A DNA stretch of 64,000 nt from Adiantum capillus-veneris (taxonomy: Eukaryota > Streptophyta > Polypodiopsida > Polypodiales > Pteridaceae): contig CM043948.1 in NCBI GenBank assembly GCA_014529385.2, positions 80,870,260 through 80,934,259 on the forward strand. The letters are read 5' to 3'. The position numbers and the translations under genes are program-made. The notes under the pieces are model-generated. The model saw nothing but the letters and a program-made list of their open reading frames with translations, was not told the DNA's origin and did no database searches. Shown piece after piece: positions 43,560 through 56,126 of this stretch. Position 1 is the first letter of the stretch. Each line of letters opens with the position of its first letter.

Positions 43560-45646
43560 ATCTAGGATTTGATTTACCTACCCCTCCTTCTGAGTGTTTG
43601 TGATTGCAAGTTTCCCTTCAAGTGTTTTATAAACCTCTTCTACTTGGGCAAGTTGCTTCTTTATGTTTTGGTCGATAGCCTCTAGGTTGTATTCAATTGC
43701 TTCTCAAAGATTGGGCACATAAGATTCAAAAGGAACAATGGCTTCCTAGCCATATACTAGCTTGAAAGGTTTTTGTTTTGCGTTGACCTTAAAAGCAATC
43801 CTAAAATCCAAGAGCGTTGAAGGTAGACATTAATCCAGGCGATTCCTTTTGTCTATACCATGATTAGGTGCATTTTTGAGTTTTGTTAGAGATTTCAACC
43901 TGTCTATTATTTCTTGGCTAGTAAGCAGTTGACCACCGGTGTTTGAAAGAAGTTCTTTGTTGAGCTGCTCAACCACCTCATTGATGCATATATAGCCATT
44001 ATCACAAACCAATTCCAATGGGCATCCATACCTAATGATTATGTTCTAAAATATTATTTTGTACTTTGCCTAGTTGTCTTGTTTGGAAATGCTTGAGCTT
44101 CTACCCATTTTGTTACATAGTTTATTGCACTTGTACTTCCCCTTGGCTTTTTTGAAGAGCCTCATGATATCTAGGCCCTACTTCATGAGGGGTTCTAAGG
44201 GTGCTATCGGGTGTAATGGAATTATGTCCTTGATACCTAATTGTTGAAAAGCATACATTAATTGGATACCTTTTTGGAATCCTCAAATAGGGGATCCCAC
44301 CACAATCCAACCTATAGGATTTTTATTCTTGAGTTTTTTTTGGAATAGTGACCACTTGAATCCCATTCATGAATTGCTAGAAGAATCAAGCTTTGTAGAT
44401 GCACCTTCTAAGTATCACGTCTTTTCCTGATCAATCTAATGTGTCATTAATAAGAGAAAACTTCAAGCATTGTAATACCAAGGCCTTTTTTGTTGGTGTC
44501 CATCCTTTGGGGCACCTGCACGTTTTCAAGAAGTGAACTATGTTGTCCCATGAAGTGTTTCTTAAGATATTGAATAGCTTATCATCTAGAAATCGATCTT
44601 GAATACCTAAGAGATCCTCATTTTATTCTAAGGTGGCCTTGAATAGGAAAATTTCCCCAAAGAGCTTATTCCATGGCTTGTATTTAATCTAGAACTCAAA
44701 CTCTTGGAGCAAGAGCATCCATCTTAGTAATAAGCACCCTTGGATTTGGATTTCATTTATAAAAAAATAGCAATGCTTGATGATCTACAAAAAATATGAA
44801 TTCATTGCCTAGCAAGTAATGACAAAACTTATCCATCGAGTAAACCATGCCAAGTTGTATAGCCTTTTTCTAGATTTGAGGATTGCTTGCTGATGTAGTA
44901 GATGGGGAAATCCAATTTCCCATCTTGTCGAACCAAGATTGCTCCTAAGGCTCTGCTTGACGTGTCTACATCTACATAAAATATTGTGTCCCCCTCTTGA
45001 CATGCACTCATCCATTGAAATAGGACTTCCTTTGCAATGAGTTCATATAAGGAATCACCTTTCTTTACCAATTTTGGCATGAATCAGTGATAAAAGTTGA
45101 CATACTCCAAAAAAATTGCTAGCTTCACTAGCAGATTTGGTGCCTCGGCTTCCATAAATGTTGGTTTCTTATCTTCAGCCATTTCCATGCCTTTGTTTGA
45201 CACTACATGTCCTAAAAAGATCCCTTTGAATAATGCAAACACACATTTGTAAGTGTTCACTCTGACTCTTTCTCTTCACATTCAATAAACACCAATGTCA
45301 AGCATTCCAAATAATTGGCCACAATTGAGTATACAATGAAATCATCTACAAAACTTTCCATAAAATTTTGGAGATAATCGTTGAAAATTTGTATCAACTC
45401 ACTTTGAATAGTGGTCGGGGCCTTGTATAGCCCAAATGGCATCACTAAGTACATGAATGCTCCCCACTCTGTCATGAATGTCATCTTCTCCCTATCCCGC
45501 ATGAGCCAAGGCTATTTGATTATACCCACCATATCCATCCAATAAGCTATACATCTCATGCTCCACAACCTTCTCTAGTGTCATATCTATAAATGATAGA
45601 GGAAAGGGGTCCTTGATAGCTTGATCATTCAGTTTCCTAAAACAAA

Positions 45647-45719
<73 letters not shown>

Positions 45720-46260
45720 CTTCCCATTCATCACCACTATAGAAAATAACTAGTCATTACTCTCAACTTCAGCAATGAATCCTACCCTAAAAAAACTATC
45801 AATTCCCTCTTTCACTTTAACAACATAATTCTCTTTCATTCTATACCATTGCATTCTTATTGGTCTTGCATCCATCTTCAATGGGATCCTATGATGAAAT
45901 ACCTTTGGGTCGATCCCTTTCACGTTTGTCTGGTGCCATGCAAACACATCCTTATATTTTGTGGATAGGTTGATGAGATTGTTTCTAAATTCTAGTAGCA
46001 CATTTTAGTTAATACTGAATGTCTGTGAAATCTTCACATTTCCTAGTTCTACTTCTTCTAGCTCCCCCATTGTATTCTTTCATTGTCATTTGGTGCTTTG
46101 AATTATTAAAGGGATGTCAATTATCTAGCCCCCTCTTGAAATGAGTTGGAAATCTTTATTATTGATGCTCCAAACTTCAGACCTTTAGCTACTGATTTAA
46201 ATTCAATTTGGCCATCAAAAATATATTCAATGCCTTGAGCTCCCATAGAAATTGTTTAGC
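43560..46260 (-). pseudogene. Ty3/gypsy pol relic (RT, RNase H, integrase)
   Basis: Minus strand, high to low: a protease-like tail (about 46260-46010), then KYKDVFAWHQTNVKGIDP and the RT N-terminus (46001-45750), FRKLNDQAIKDPFPLSFIDM after the CA microsatellite, VMPFGLYKAPTTIQSELIQI and FVDDFIVYS (about 45350), in which the usual YxDD is FVDD. RNase H follows with FYVDVDTSSRALGAILVRQD (about 44970). Integrase shows ELVCDNGYICINEVVEQL (about 44010) and PFKLVYG (about 43770). The order RT-RNase H-integrase is that of Ty3/gypsy, unlike the copia elements around it. Many stops and frameshifts; no LTR is attached. Its upper end is cut by CopA-6. Confidence 0.88.
45651..45716. repeat. (CA)33 microsatellite inside gypsy RT
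   Basis: 66 bp of pure CA preceded by AAACAAACAAA. On the coding (minus) strand it encodes Cys-Val repeats between NGKL and CFRKLN. In gypsy RTs the conserved CVDYRKLN motif sits at this place. Confidence 0.95.
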
Positions 46261-46276
46261 GGATTCAGTAGAGATA

Positions 46277-46502
46277 TGTTACCATATACATGTGGTAGTG
46301 ATGTGTGTGAACGTACTTAGGACCGTCGGGGCATTTTTTCCCTCACTATGAGGTTTTTCCCTCGTCCATTGTATATATGCCCATACTCTAGGGCTATCTA
46401 TTTTTCCATTGCACACTAAGTAAAACACTCTCTATTGTGTGCCTTGAGCTTCCGTCGTCTTCTCCAAGCTGTGTGTGTTATCTTGCAACCCTAGATCCAA
46501 CA
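46277..46502 (+). repeat. CopA-6 5' LTR
   Basis: 226 bp, TGTTACCATATACATG...AGATCCAACA. Confidence 0.92.
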
Positions 46503-46504
46503 AT

Positions 46505-46519
46505 TGGTATTAGAGCAGG
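46505..46519 (+). other. CopA-6 primer-binding site
   Basis: TGGTATTAGAGCAGG, one change from the family consensus. Confidence 0.88.
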
Positions 46520-46823
46520 TTGTGTCCTCCTGGGCTTAGTCACCCAACACCTCCAACATATGCCTACTCATTTTCTCCAATTTGTGTGAGCTTTGGCGAG
46601 CGTTTGCAGGTCGACAAATATTTTGGGTTCATTTTGGCCTCCATTTCCACTACAGGCAGTACTGTGCAGGCTATTTTGTCATTTTGAGAAAAAAATTTGT
46701 TAGTGCCGTCTTCTGCATAACAGGTCCCTAATAGTCTTCTACGGTTTGTGTTGTATAGCACATGTTGTTCCCACCTCGTTTCTTCTCTTTTTGGGTAGTT
46801 TTCACATCAAATGCAGGCATTCG

Positions 46824-49800
46824 CCATAGTCGACAAATACACAGATGTGTTCAAGATGTTTGCTGCAGCTGAGGACAGATTGGATGGGGACAATTACCGG
46901 GCTTACTTGATGCAACATGTTCTTGTGTCAAAGGGTGTGTAGAATATTGTGCATGGCATTGATGTACGTCCTGGTTCTGAGGATGTAGGCCATGTTGACG
47001 ATATTGCAAGCCTTGTTGCAAGGATTAATGCTATTAGAGTTGTTTGTCTACGACAAAACAAGCTAATTGGGATGTAAAAGATGCGTAGGCTCATGTATTG
47101 ATTGTGTTGTCTGTAAAATGCACTATTACTTCTCACGTTCGTTCAACAAAATCTACAAAACAGGCTTGGGATATTCTGGTTGGTCTTTATGCAAGTCGCA
47201 ATGAGGCTAAAATTGCATTGCTGCGTAAAGAGCTGGAATTGAAGATTATGCATGAGGAAGATGACATGTACACTTTTTCCTTGCTGGTGTTAAGATATCA
47301 ATGAGCAACTTATTTCTGTAGGTAAAGTCATTTCAGACAGCTCCCTTGTGCAGATTGTTCTTGATGCCTTGCCAGATTCTTACCAGATTTTTGCTAGTAC
47401 TTGGAGACTTATAACATAAGGAAATCCTAAAGTTGTCAAGTTTGATGCATTATGCACATTGCTGTTGCAAGAGTCACTTTCCAAAGAAAATAGGACTAGA
47501 CAGCTGCAGTTGAACATGCCTTTATTGCGGCTCAAAGAAAACGTGGTAACAGTAATGCAGCCACTTCTCATGGTTCTCCTGTGAGAGGAAAGTCACCTAT
47601 TCCTAATGCTTCTGCTGGCAGTAATTTGTCTAGAAATTTTGGTGGTAAGGGAAAAAAGAAGATGCGCTGCCATTACTGTAAATCTAATGATCACTTGATC
47701 AAGCAATGTCCTAAGTTGAAGGCCAAAGAGGCTAAGAAGAAAGAGGATGGTTCCGCTACTAATGCTGGATCCACTACAAATGCAACTATTGTTGAGTCTT
47801 CGTGAAAGGAGACTGTGATGCTGATCTTGATGCAGAATGAGATTTTAGTGCAGAGTGCACTTATAATTATGATGTCCATGATGCATGCATGTCAATTGGT
47901 GTAGATTCACATGTGTGGTATTTTGACAGTGGTACTACAAAGCACATTACCCCACATCATGATTTGTTCACCTCTCTTGAGTCTGTCCCTCACGGGAATT
48001 CAGTTACTTGTGCCAACAATGCCTCTTATCCGGTTCAAGGAGTTGGAAAGATTGTGCTTATTGCTGCAAATGGCAGTTCTTTCACACTTGTTGATGCACT
48101 TTATGTACCCTGCAGGGATCAAGAAGAATCTTTGGTCTGTATCCGCACTTGCTAGACTTGGTTTTGTAGTCAAATTTGTGAATGCAAGATGTACAGTACA
48201 TGATTTCACTTTTGGTGATGAAATTGTTGTATCTGACATTTTATGCCATGGGTTGTATAAGCTCACTTTGTATGACAAGTGTGGGCAAAATTTTGCAAAT
48301 GCAGTTGTGGATTCAAAGGCTATTTCAGATGCAAAACTTTGGCATACACGTTTCGGTCATCTAAATTTTTCCAGTTTGCTGCATTTGCTGAAATCTGATA
48401 TGGTTGCTTCTTTGCTGCCTCTTGAAGTGCCTATCAAACATGTCTGTGAAGGCTGTATTTTGGTAAGATGCAGCGTTCTAAGTTTCCAAAGGATGGTTCA
48501 GTTAGGGCCACATGCAGGTTGCAGCTTGTGCATAGTGATGTTTGTTGGCCCATGCAAACTCCGTCCTTGGGCAATTACCTTTACTTCATGACTTTTATTG
48601 ATGATTACTCCAGGCATGCATGGGTGTATCCACTTAAGGCAAAGTCCAAAGTGTTTATGTGCTTCAAATTTTTTTTGGCTATGGCTAAAAATGCCTCAAA
48701 AATGTATTATGGGCACCCTCCGTTTCGACCGAGGGGGGGAGTATATGTCTCATGAATTAAATGCATTTTTGCCTACTCGTGGGATAAAACACCGTTCCTT
48801 ATACACCTCATCAAAATGGTGTTGCTAAGAGGAAAAACAGTTCACTTACGAAAATGAAACAATGTATGGTCAAAAGTCAAGCTTTGCCGCATTCTTTTTG
48901 GCTTGAGGCCATCATGTGTGCCACTTATGTACTTAACACGTGTCCTACAAAAGCTTTGCACTCTATGGCTCCATATGAAGCATGGCATGATAGAAAGACT
49001 TCTATTGAGCACATGCGTGTTTTTGCTTGTTTGGCATATGCTTTGGTGCCACAAACACAGTAGAGAAAATTGAATGATAAGGCTGTCAAAAGTATTTTTG
49101 TTGGTTATAGTGCTGAAAGCAAAGGTTACAGGTTGTATCATCCGCAAACAAAGCGTATTCTGGTTTCATGAGATGTTGTGTTTGTGGAAGATTCTATTCA
49201 ACCCTTGCTGTCATGTACTAGAGACAGTCATGTAAGCTCACAAGAGATTTATGACACTTTGTTGCCTCTTTTCAGTGGTGGAAGTTTGAATGTAAATTCC
49301 AATGAGGCAAATGTATAGCCTTTGGGGGTTTCTGAAAATGTTACAGATGAGCCTATTACTGATGCATATGTACATGATGTACTTGATGAGCACTTATGTA
49401 AGCTCACAAGACATTCATGACACTTTGTTGCCTCTTTTCAGTGGTGGAAGTTTGAATGTAAATTCCAATGAGGCAAATGTACAACCTTTGGGGGTTTCTG
49501 AAAATGTTATAGATCAGCCTATTACTGATGCAGATGTACATGATGTACTTGATGAGAAAAGGGCTGAAAATGAGCAGGCTAGAGGTATGCCAAAATGGCT
49601 AGTGCATATATTGTGTGACAGTATATTGGATGCACCTTTGTCTAGCCGCACTCATTCAGGATCCCACCAGGCATCTTTTGCATCAGATTGTTATGCTTTG
49701 GCTATGTCTAGCTTACATGATGTTGAGGAACCTCTATCTTTTGATGAAGCACAGAATTTAGAAAATTGGATGGCTGCCATGCAATCAGAATATGATGCCA

Positions 49801-50731
49801 CTTATAGAAAATGGCACATGGACTTTATGTGATTTGCCTCCTGGAAAAAAGGCCATTGGTAGAAAGTGGGTTTACAAGTTGAAACGCAAGCCGGATGGTG
49901 AGATTGATCGTTATAAGGCTCAACTTGTTGCAAAGGGTTATGCACAACAGAAAGGCATAGATTATGAAGAGACTTTTGCTCCCACTTGTCGTATGACTAC
50001 CGTGCGTTTTCTATGTGCATCGGCAGCTCATTTTGGTTGGGATGTACATCAATTAGACATTGTTACTGCTTTCTTGAATGGTGACATATTTGAGGAAGTT
50101 TATGTAACGCAGCCTCGCGGTTTTGTCAAGAAAGGACAAGAGGATAAAGTGTGCAAATGTAACAAAGCTTTGTATGGGTTGAAGAAATCTCCTCGTGCCT
50201 GGTATGAGAAGGTTGACACTCATTTGGTAAAACAAGGTTTTTGTAATAGTCCAGCAGAAAGCACATTGTATGTAAAGCGCGAGGGTGATGTACTTTTCAT
50301 TGTGGTTCTTTATATGGTGATTTGTTGATCACTGGACCAAATGAGACACATATTTCTGAATTTAAGGCTAATTTGAATGCTACTTTAAAGATGAAATAAT
50401 TGGGACTGATGCATCATTACTTGGGTATACAGTTTAAGCAGTGTGATGGTGGTATTCCTTGTGTCAGAAAAGTTACATAGAGACATTGTTATATGTAAAT
50501 TTGGACTTGAGGATTTCAAACCTATTGCCACTCCCATGGAAATAGGTTTGAAATTGAGTCTTCATAATGCTAATCCTGCAGATGTCACTCTTTACCAAAC
50601 TGTTTTTGGATGCCTCATTTATTTATGAAACACGAAGCCGGATAATCAATTTGCAATCTCACAGGTCAGCAGATTCATACATAGCCCAATGTCTAAGCAT
50701 TGGCAGACTGTCAAGAGGATTTTCGGCTACT
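46824..50731 (+). pseudogene. CopA-6 gag-pol relic
   Basis: The expected start codon reads ATA. Gag fragments include ILVGLYASRNEAKIALLRKE (47160-47280), and the knuckle CHYCKSNDHLIKQC (about 47670) is intact. Protease is WYFDSGTTKHIT (about 47917), with Ala changed to Thr. Integrase has HSDVCWPM (Gly to Trp) and GVAKRKNSS, with Lys at the expected catalytic Glu. RT is open at 49792-50328 with [17 protein letters not shown] and LDIVTAFLNGDIFEEV. A frameshift then destroys the YVDD region (VVLYMVIC). A 166-bp duplication interrupts the linker. Stops and frameshifts are numerous. Confidence 0.9.
49231..49562. repeat. Tandem duplication (166 bp x 2) in CopA-6 linker
   Basis: TGTAAGCTCACAAGAGATT (49231) and TGTAAGCTCACAAGACATT (49397) begin two adjacent copies with few differences. 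The period is not a multiple of 3. Other CopA copies have a single unit here. Confidence 0.92.
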
Positions 50732-52320
50732 AGAGACCCCACATGTAGCGTCGTTTTCAAATCTCTTGATAATGTGTCCCTTTCCCAAAAATTCTTCCTC
50801 TCATTGCATTTTTTTAATCTTTTGGTCCAAATTTCAATTTTCGCCCTGCTCATTATGTCCTTTCTCTACACCTTTCTTTGCATCATATCCAACCCATCAT
50901 CTTCCCCATATCCAAGCTTTGACCATGAATCCTCCTAAGAGAGGTGTCTATTATCTCCATGTTGAGTTGGAAGATGAATATTCCCTTCTTTGAAAAAGAA
51001 ATAGGTTCTATGAAACTCCTCCTTTTGCCATTGAAGCAATGATATTAGAGAAAAAGAAGCACATTGACCTATGGATAGATGTTAGATTGTATCCCATAGA
51101 TCCCATCACCAAATGCACCCCACCATTTTTCAATTTCCCTTCATTCATGAGATTTGTAGGAGATGGTATGAAAGGGTTGTTAGGCTATACACAAAACCTT
51201 GTAGTAGAGAGGGGCATTCAAGAACCATTTACTACTAAAATTCAAGAATTCTCTTAATCATCACCTTTAAGAAAGCAAGGAGAATTTAAAGAACCTGCAA
51301 TCATTACTGAATATGGTCAAAAGAAAGAGGAAAAAGCTTGGGCTTAGACAAATATACAAGAAATTGAAGAATATTGAGAGTCTCAAGTGAGGAGGTGGAG
51401 GATACAGTAAAAGAATCAAAGCAGTCATGTAATTGATTTATTTTTCAAATTGGTATCTTTGTCTCGCAAGTTCGTATCTTTGGGTGCTCTATTTTTTGTT
51501 TGTGTTTACCTCAGGTCCTTAGTTCAACCAAACTCTTCACAAGGAAACATGAGAGGTGCATCACGATCATTTTCTGAGTGATTCCCCCTATTTTTGTTGG
51601 CAACCTATTGGATGAAAGAAGGTTTAAGAAGGCTAGGAAGAAATGCATCAATAGATTTTTACAGAGTTCTACCTTGGACAAGGATGAAGCTCAAGGCACT
51701 ATGTACAAAATGGAATCAATAGGACAGGTTACTAAAAGCTGTCCAAGATTATGAATAAAAACCTGAAGCAATCAAGAGTGAAGGGCTCCTTACTACCAAA
51801 GCCATCAGTTATTCAATAGGCAAGGCTCATAATTAATTCTAGGGTCATGGAAATGCTTGGAGATCCTTTCCACATCAACAATGACATACATCCTAGTAAG
51901 AAGAAAGACCTCAAATTCAACTCTTTGAACAATCTATTCTTGGACTTGAGAACTTTGCAGAGGGTAATGATATCATTCTATGATCTTCAACATGTTGAGG
52001 TGAATGGGAAAGCCAATTTTGTGATCAAATTTGATGAAAGTGAAATTGTGAAGGGTGGAAAACTTGAGCGAGTATCAATAACCGTTATGAATAGAGCTCT
52101 TGATACCACATAGGGAAACAAAAAACCTAAAAATTCTAGTGTGTAGTCCGAGAATAACATTTGGTGGCTGGGTGCTTTTGAGGTTGATAAAATGAGGATT
52201 TTAATGTGTTAAATTGGGGGTTCTAGATGTTGAGGATTTTGGTAGGTACAAGGTGGTATGACACATGGGGAGAGACCTAAAGACACTAAAGTGTATGCAC
52301 AATGTGTCAAAGGGTGCCAA

Positions 52321-52376
52321 TGCAAAAATCCCCTGTATCTATTGCTTGGATACAATAGATACAGGGGATTTTTGCA
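52321..52376. repeat. Perfect hairpin, 24-bp arms, 8-nt loop
   Basis: The left arm 52321-52344 and right arm 52353-52376 are exact reverse complements. The loop is CTTGGATA. One base separates it from a second perfect palindrome. Confidence 0.97.
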
Positions 52377-52377
52377 A

Positions 52378-52413
52378 TAGCTCCTTTGTTGCATGGATGC
52401 AACAAAGGAGCTA
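52378..52413. repeat. Perfect hairpin, 17-bp arms, 2-nt loop
   Basis: The left arm 52378-52394 (TAGCTCCTTTGTTGCAT) and right arm 52397-52413 are exact reverse complements around GG. Confidence 0.97.
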
Positions 52414-53804
52414 AATCTTGCTGATTGGAACAAAGCCCCAAATAAACAGTCTAAATATCCAAACTTTCAAAATGTTTTAGATATCCCCTTTCAAATGTCC
52501 ACTTGTGCACGTTGCAAGGATTGTATATAATCATTGAGAAGATTATGCACCTTTACATAGGGTTTGTGTGGAAACTACAACCTTTATCAGCCAGAGAAAC
52601 TGCTATAAATAGTATTAAAAGGATATTGCCTAATATTGAACTTCATGGGGTGATTGAGTCAAACCCCAAGAGTTCATCTGGTGGAAATAATACTACAAGG
52701 AAAGATTCTATTGCTGGGGTGATGTCGAGGAACTTCATAGGTTTCCATGGAAAATTGGGTAGGGGTTCATATAAAGTCTAGTACAACCAGTGGAGGGATC
52801 TACACAATGTTGTAAAGGACCATGGAGTCGATGGTAGAGCAAGAAATGAGAAGGTAGAAGTGTGGGAAGCCTTGGATGAAGTCTTCTCTTACTATCATAA
52901 AAGTCATTGGGGAAAGAATGACATCTCCAACTTCAAGAAAGAGTTGAACAGATTCAAGAAAGCTGTGACAAATGCTTGGAGCTCAGAGCACTTCACACAC
53001 TATATGGTAATAACTATGAATTTTGATTCTGTTAATTTCCTTCAAAATTTTCATAACGTCTAAAGAAATTATCTTTTTTGTGTAGCATATTATCTACAAT
53101 CACACTCCTTGGTTTGCAAAGAAATATGGAAGCTTGTCAATGTGGTATACTCAAGTCCCACTACCATGCAAGGACCAAGTTTTTCAAGCACACTAGACAT
53201 GGTGGAGGAGCTTGAAAATCTAATAGCTTGCTTGCAGTATTCTAATCGTTTTACATACAAGTGTGACACAGAGCTAGATCACCAGAATCCAAAAAATCAT
53301 TAGACAATTCTGATATTGCTACTGCTATACAAATTAGTATACAAAAAAGGAAAGATGCATATAGTAGGTCATCTACAAGTGAAAGGTTTTTACAATGGTT
53401 TCCACTAGAGAGAGACAAGGCAACAAATGCATAATAATACAAGGATTAGTTGTGGTTGCTTGAGCCAACATCAGGCTTTTCATTTTTTCCCCTCCACTTC
53501 AAGTACTACTGCTTCTTGTAGCCCTACAACTGCTTGCCTATGTCACCAGAAGAGGGAAGGCCATAACTAGCCATAGGGCCATAGTATTCACTACTCGAAC
53601 TATAAATCCTAGAGCAAGTCCAAAAACTTTAATGAAAACTTACTTTCAAGAAGTATGATTTTATTTGCTCTAGTTTGTATTGGATGTGAACCTCCTACCC
53701 TTGGCAGAGACAATATTGCAAGTATTGGGAGAGTGGGTGATTGGCCATGGTAGAGAGCTAGATATTATCTCCTTATTGAGCTTCCCAATGTAACATCCCA
53801 AAAT

Positions 53805-54240
53805 TTAATCCTTCTTTAGATCCAAAGGCCTAGATTCCTTCTCTCTCCCTAAAACCTTGTCAGGCTCCAGAATATCAACCTGTGAAAAAAACACCTCAAA
53901 TTAATTAGTGGAAACAAAGTTTTACTGGCTTAAACTATGTGCTTGCAAAAAAACTATTTTACCTTAGGTTTTTCATCATCTTCAAAAAGGTCATCTTCCA
54001 AAGATCAATAGAAAAGCTTACCTTATTCTCTTTGCTCTCTCTTGGAACTTCTTTGCCCATGTGCTCAATCTTCAATCTTTCTTGAATTTGTTGGAACTCC
54101 TCTTCTGCACGAAGCCCTTGCTCTTCATAGCTTTGAACAACATTTAGTATTGATTTTTTTAAAAATTGAAGAAAAAACGCATCTTTATGCCCTTTAAGCA
54201 TAACCGTGGATTGAGAGTCTCACTCAAAAATATTGGCAAA
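53805..54240 (-). pseudogene. Unrecognised two-exon fragment
   Basis: On the minus strand an open stretch from 54201 (MLKGHKDAFFLQFLKKS, coiled-coil-like EEQGLRAEEEFQQIQERLKI) is followed, in a shifted frame, by acidic LEDDLFEDDEKPK. That ends at GTAAAA (about 53961). After TTTTTTTCACAG (about 53885) a second exon reads VDILEPDKVLGREKESRPLD and stops. The splice sites and acidic tail look real. It could be the C-terminal end of a host protein or of a transposase. Confidence 0.4.
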
Positions 54241-55199
54241 ATAGACTAAAAATGAGCTTTATAGAAATTTTGAGCTATATATAGTATGCCAATTATGAAC
54301 CTCGATATTTGTGCACAACAATCAAATCCATGCATTGTCAAATCAAATTTTGTGTAATGGAAATGGCCTATAAACTTTGAGAGTAGCGGAATTAGGAAAT
54401 TAGATAAAGAACTTTTGCGAGATTACTTTGTGAGCATAGCGGGTGAACTTAATTGATGGTAGCAACATAAACATGGTACTTAGTTAACTTGGCATGAACA
54501 ATACTTTTGCAAGAGAGAAAGTTTAGAGAACATGAAAATAGTTGAGGACCGGATTTACGTGGAGCCGGTCCCCCCTCCAATAGGCTTGTATTATAGATTC
54601 TCCCATAAAGAGAGACTTGGTATAATACAATATTTGTGTTCCTTGTTGTGACCTTGGTGATGCTATGAAGATGGAAAGATTCATGCATCACGAGCATAAC
54701 ATAAACTTTGTAAAAAGCATTAACCATCCCAAGGTCTCAAACACCTTCAAAGGTGGAGAGAGCTAGCGGGGAATGAGGGTAGGGAAGAGGAAGAAGAAAC
54801 ATCCATAGGAAAAGAAATAGTTCCTCACTTATAATGCCTCTTAGCTAGCATACATGATAGCATATTATGAAGATGGAGAAGATGGCAAGCTTAAGCATTG
54901 AAGCATGGCTCTTGGTTGGATTTGCATTCCATAGCAAAGAGTGTTGGTGTAGGCTCTCAACTTCTCAACAAGCTTGGAGATGGAGATGGAGTTCTTCCTC
55001 TTTTACCAAGTGAGAGAATGTGTGGAAAATGAGTGTGTGATAGGTCTATACCCCCAAGCATACCCCTTGCTTGCTTTGACCGACCCCTCCTTTTTGCTCA
55101 AGCTTGAAGCTCATTGGACCCCTCTAAGCCTAGCCAATCACATGCATAATGCATTTCAAGCAACATGGGTAGCATTAGGACAAGTGTCCTCCTTACCTC

Positions 55200-55202
<3 letters not shown>
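54241..55202. other. No recognisable gene
   Basis: AT-rich sequence without a motif I can assign. Confidence 0.45.

Positions 55203-55247
<45 letters not shown>
55203..55247. repeat. (GA)n microsatellite, 45 bp
   Basis: Pure GA dinucleotides. Confidence 0.97.
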
Positions 55248-55251
<4 letters not shown>

Positions 55252-55479
55252 AAAATATCTATATATTTATTGAATTGAACTAGAAGCTCCTCGGAACCCT
55301 CTTTAGCCTAGCCAATAGGATTCAAGAACCCCATGTGGCTAAGCATAGGGAGAGCTTGACATGTGTCCATGTGCCCCTTGAGAAAGGGCGTGCCCTTTGG
55401 GTGAGTGGGAGGTTAAGTCAAAGATTCTCCTAACTTTAAGGCTTTCCCCCTCCTTTGTAGGTCTCTTTTTGACTCAAGC

Positions 55480-55690
55480 ACCTTACCCCCCATGCATGGG
55501 AAGCTTCTCAAGCACCTTCCTCATCAAGCATGACAAGCACCTCAAGCATCTTAGGCACCAAGCACGGCAAGTACCTTACTCATCATGCTTACGACAAGTA
55601 CCTTACTCATCAAGCATGAAAAGCACCTCAAGCACCTTAGTCACCAAGCATGACAAGCACCTCAAGCTTTTGGGCCCGGTTCCCACCTCA
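55480..55690. repeat. Imperfect minisatellite of CAAGCACCT-type units
   Basis: CAAGCATGACAAGCACCTCA, CAAGTACCTTACTCATC and related units repeat at about 20-45 bp spacing. No coding motif. Confidence 0.8.
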
Positions 55691-55788
55691 AGCACAACCC
55701 TAGCTTGCCTAAGGTTTAAGGACTTTTAACACTAACCTTTGGAGGTCTTAATGAAGCAATCCCTAAGGTCTTTAAGCTCCACCATATG

Positions 55789-56091
55789 CACATTGCTCTT
55801 TGATAGAATATCTCCTTTTGGACCCCTAGTGAGATGTAACCATCTCTCCTCTTGGTCCCCTGTTGAGATAAGTTTAGAAGCACTTATTACACATTGCTCT
55901 TTGGTAGACAATCTCCTTTTGGACCTCTATTGAGATGTAACCATCTCTCCTCTTGGTCCCCTGCTGAGATAAGTTTAGAAGCACTTATTACACATTACCC
56001 TTTGGTACAAAATCTCCTTTTGGACCCTTATTGAGATGCAATTATCTCTCCTTTTGGTCCCCTTTTGAGATACGTCTAGAACCACATGTCT
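55789..56091. repeat. Tandem array, three ~101-bp units
   Basis: Units start at 55789, 55890 and 55991 with CACATTGCTCTTTGG or close variants. Each contains AATCTCCTTTTGGACC and TTTAGAAGCAC or its variant. Divergence is highest in the third unit. Confidence 0.9.
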
Positions 56092-56126
56092 CTATTCTAA
56101 CTCTTGTTCCCTTCTGAGATACGTTT

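Larger units (their letters stand above)
46277..50731 (+). mobile_element. CopA-6: CopA element truncated in RNase H
   Basis: 5' LTR 46277-46502 (226 bp), PBS, then gag through RT. The element ends at about 50731 inside the segment FIHSPMSKHWQTVKRI, so RNase H, the polypurine tract and the 3' LTR are missing. It is more decayed than the other copies. The left flank is the gypsy relic and the right flank is unrelated sequence, so no target duplication can be tested. Confidence 0.9.
50732..53450 (+). pseudogene. Unrecognised multi-exon relic
   Basis: Protein-like blocks on the plus strand include KKKHIDLWIDVRLYPIDP (about 51045), RFVGDGMKGLLGYTQNLVVE (about 51150), then after TTTACCTCAG (3' splice site near 51512) NRFLQSSTLDKDEAQGTMYK (about 51640), KKDLKFNSLNNLFLDLRTLQ (about 51905), WEALDEVFSYYHKSHWGKND (52863-52922), FKKELNRFKKAVTNAWSSEH, and, after an apparent intron, HIIYNHTPWFAKKYGSLSMW (about 53085). 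The YGSL block after a TPW motif is reminiscent of transposon-associated proteins, but I cannot name a family. Introns and stops separate the blocks. Confidence 0.35.

Noticed and set aside
45492-45737. Cys-Val repeat protein on the minus strand
   Set aside because: The repeat is the CA microsatellite; only the FRKLND... part belongs to gypsy RT.
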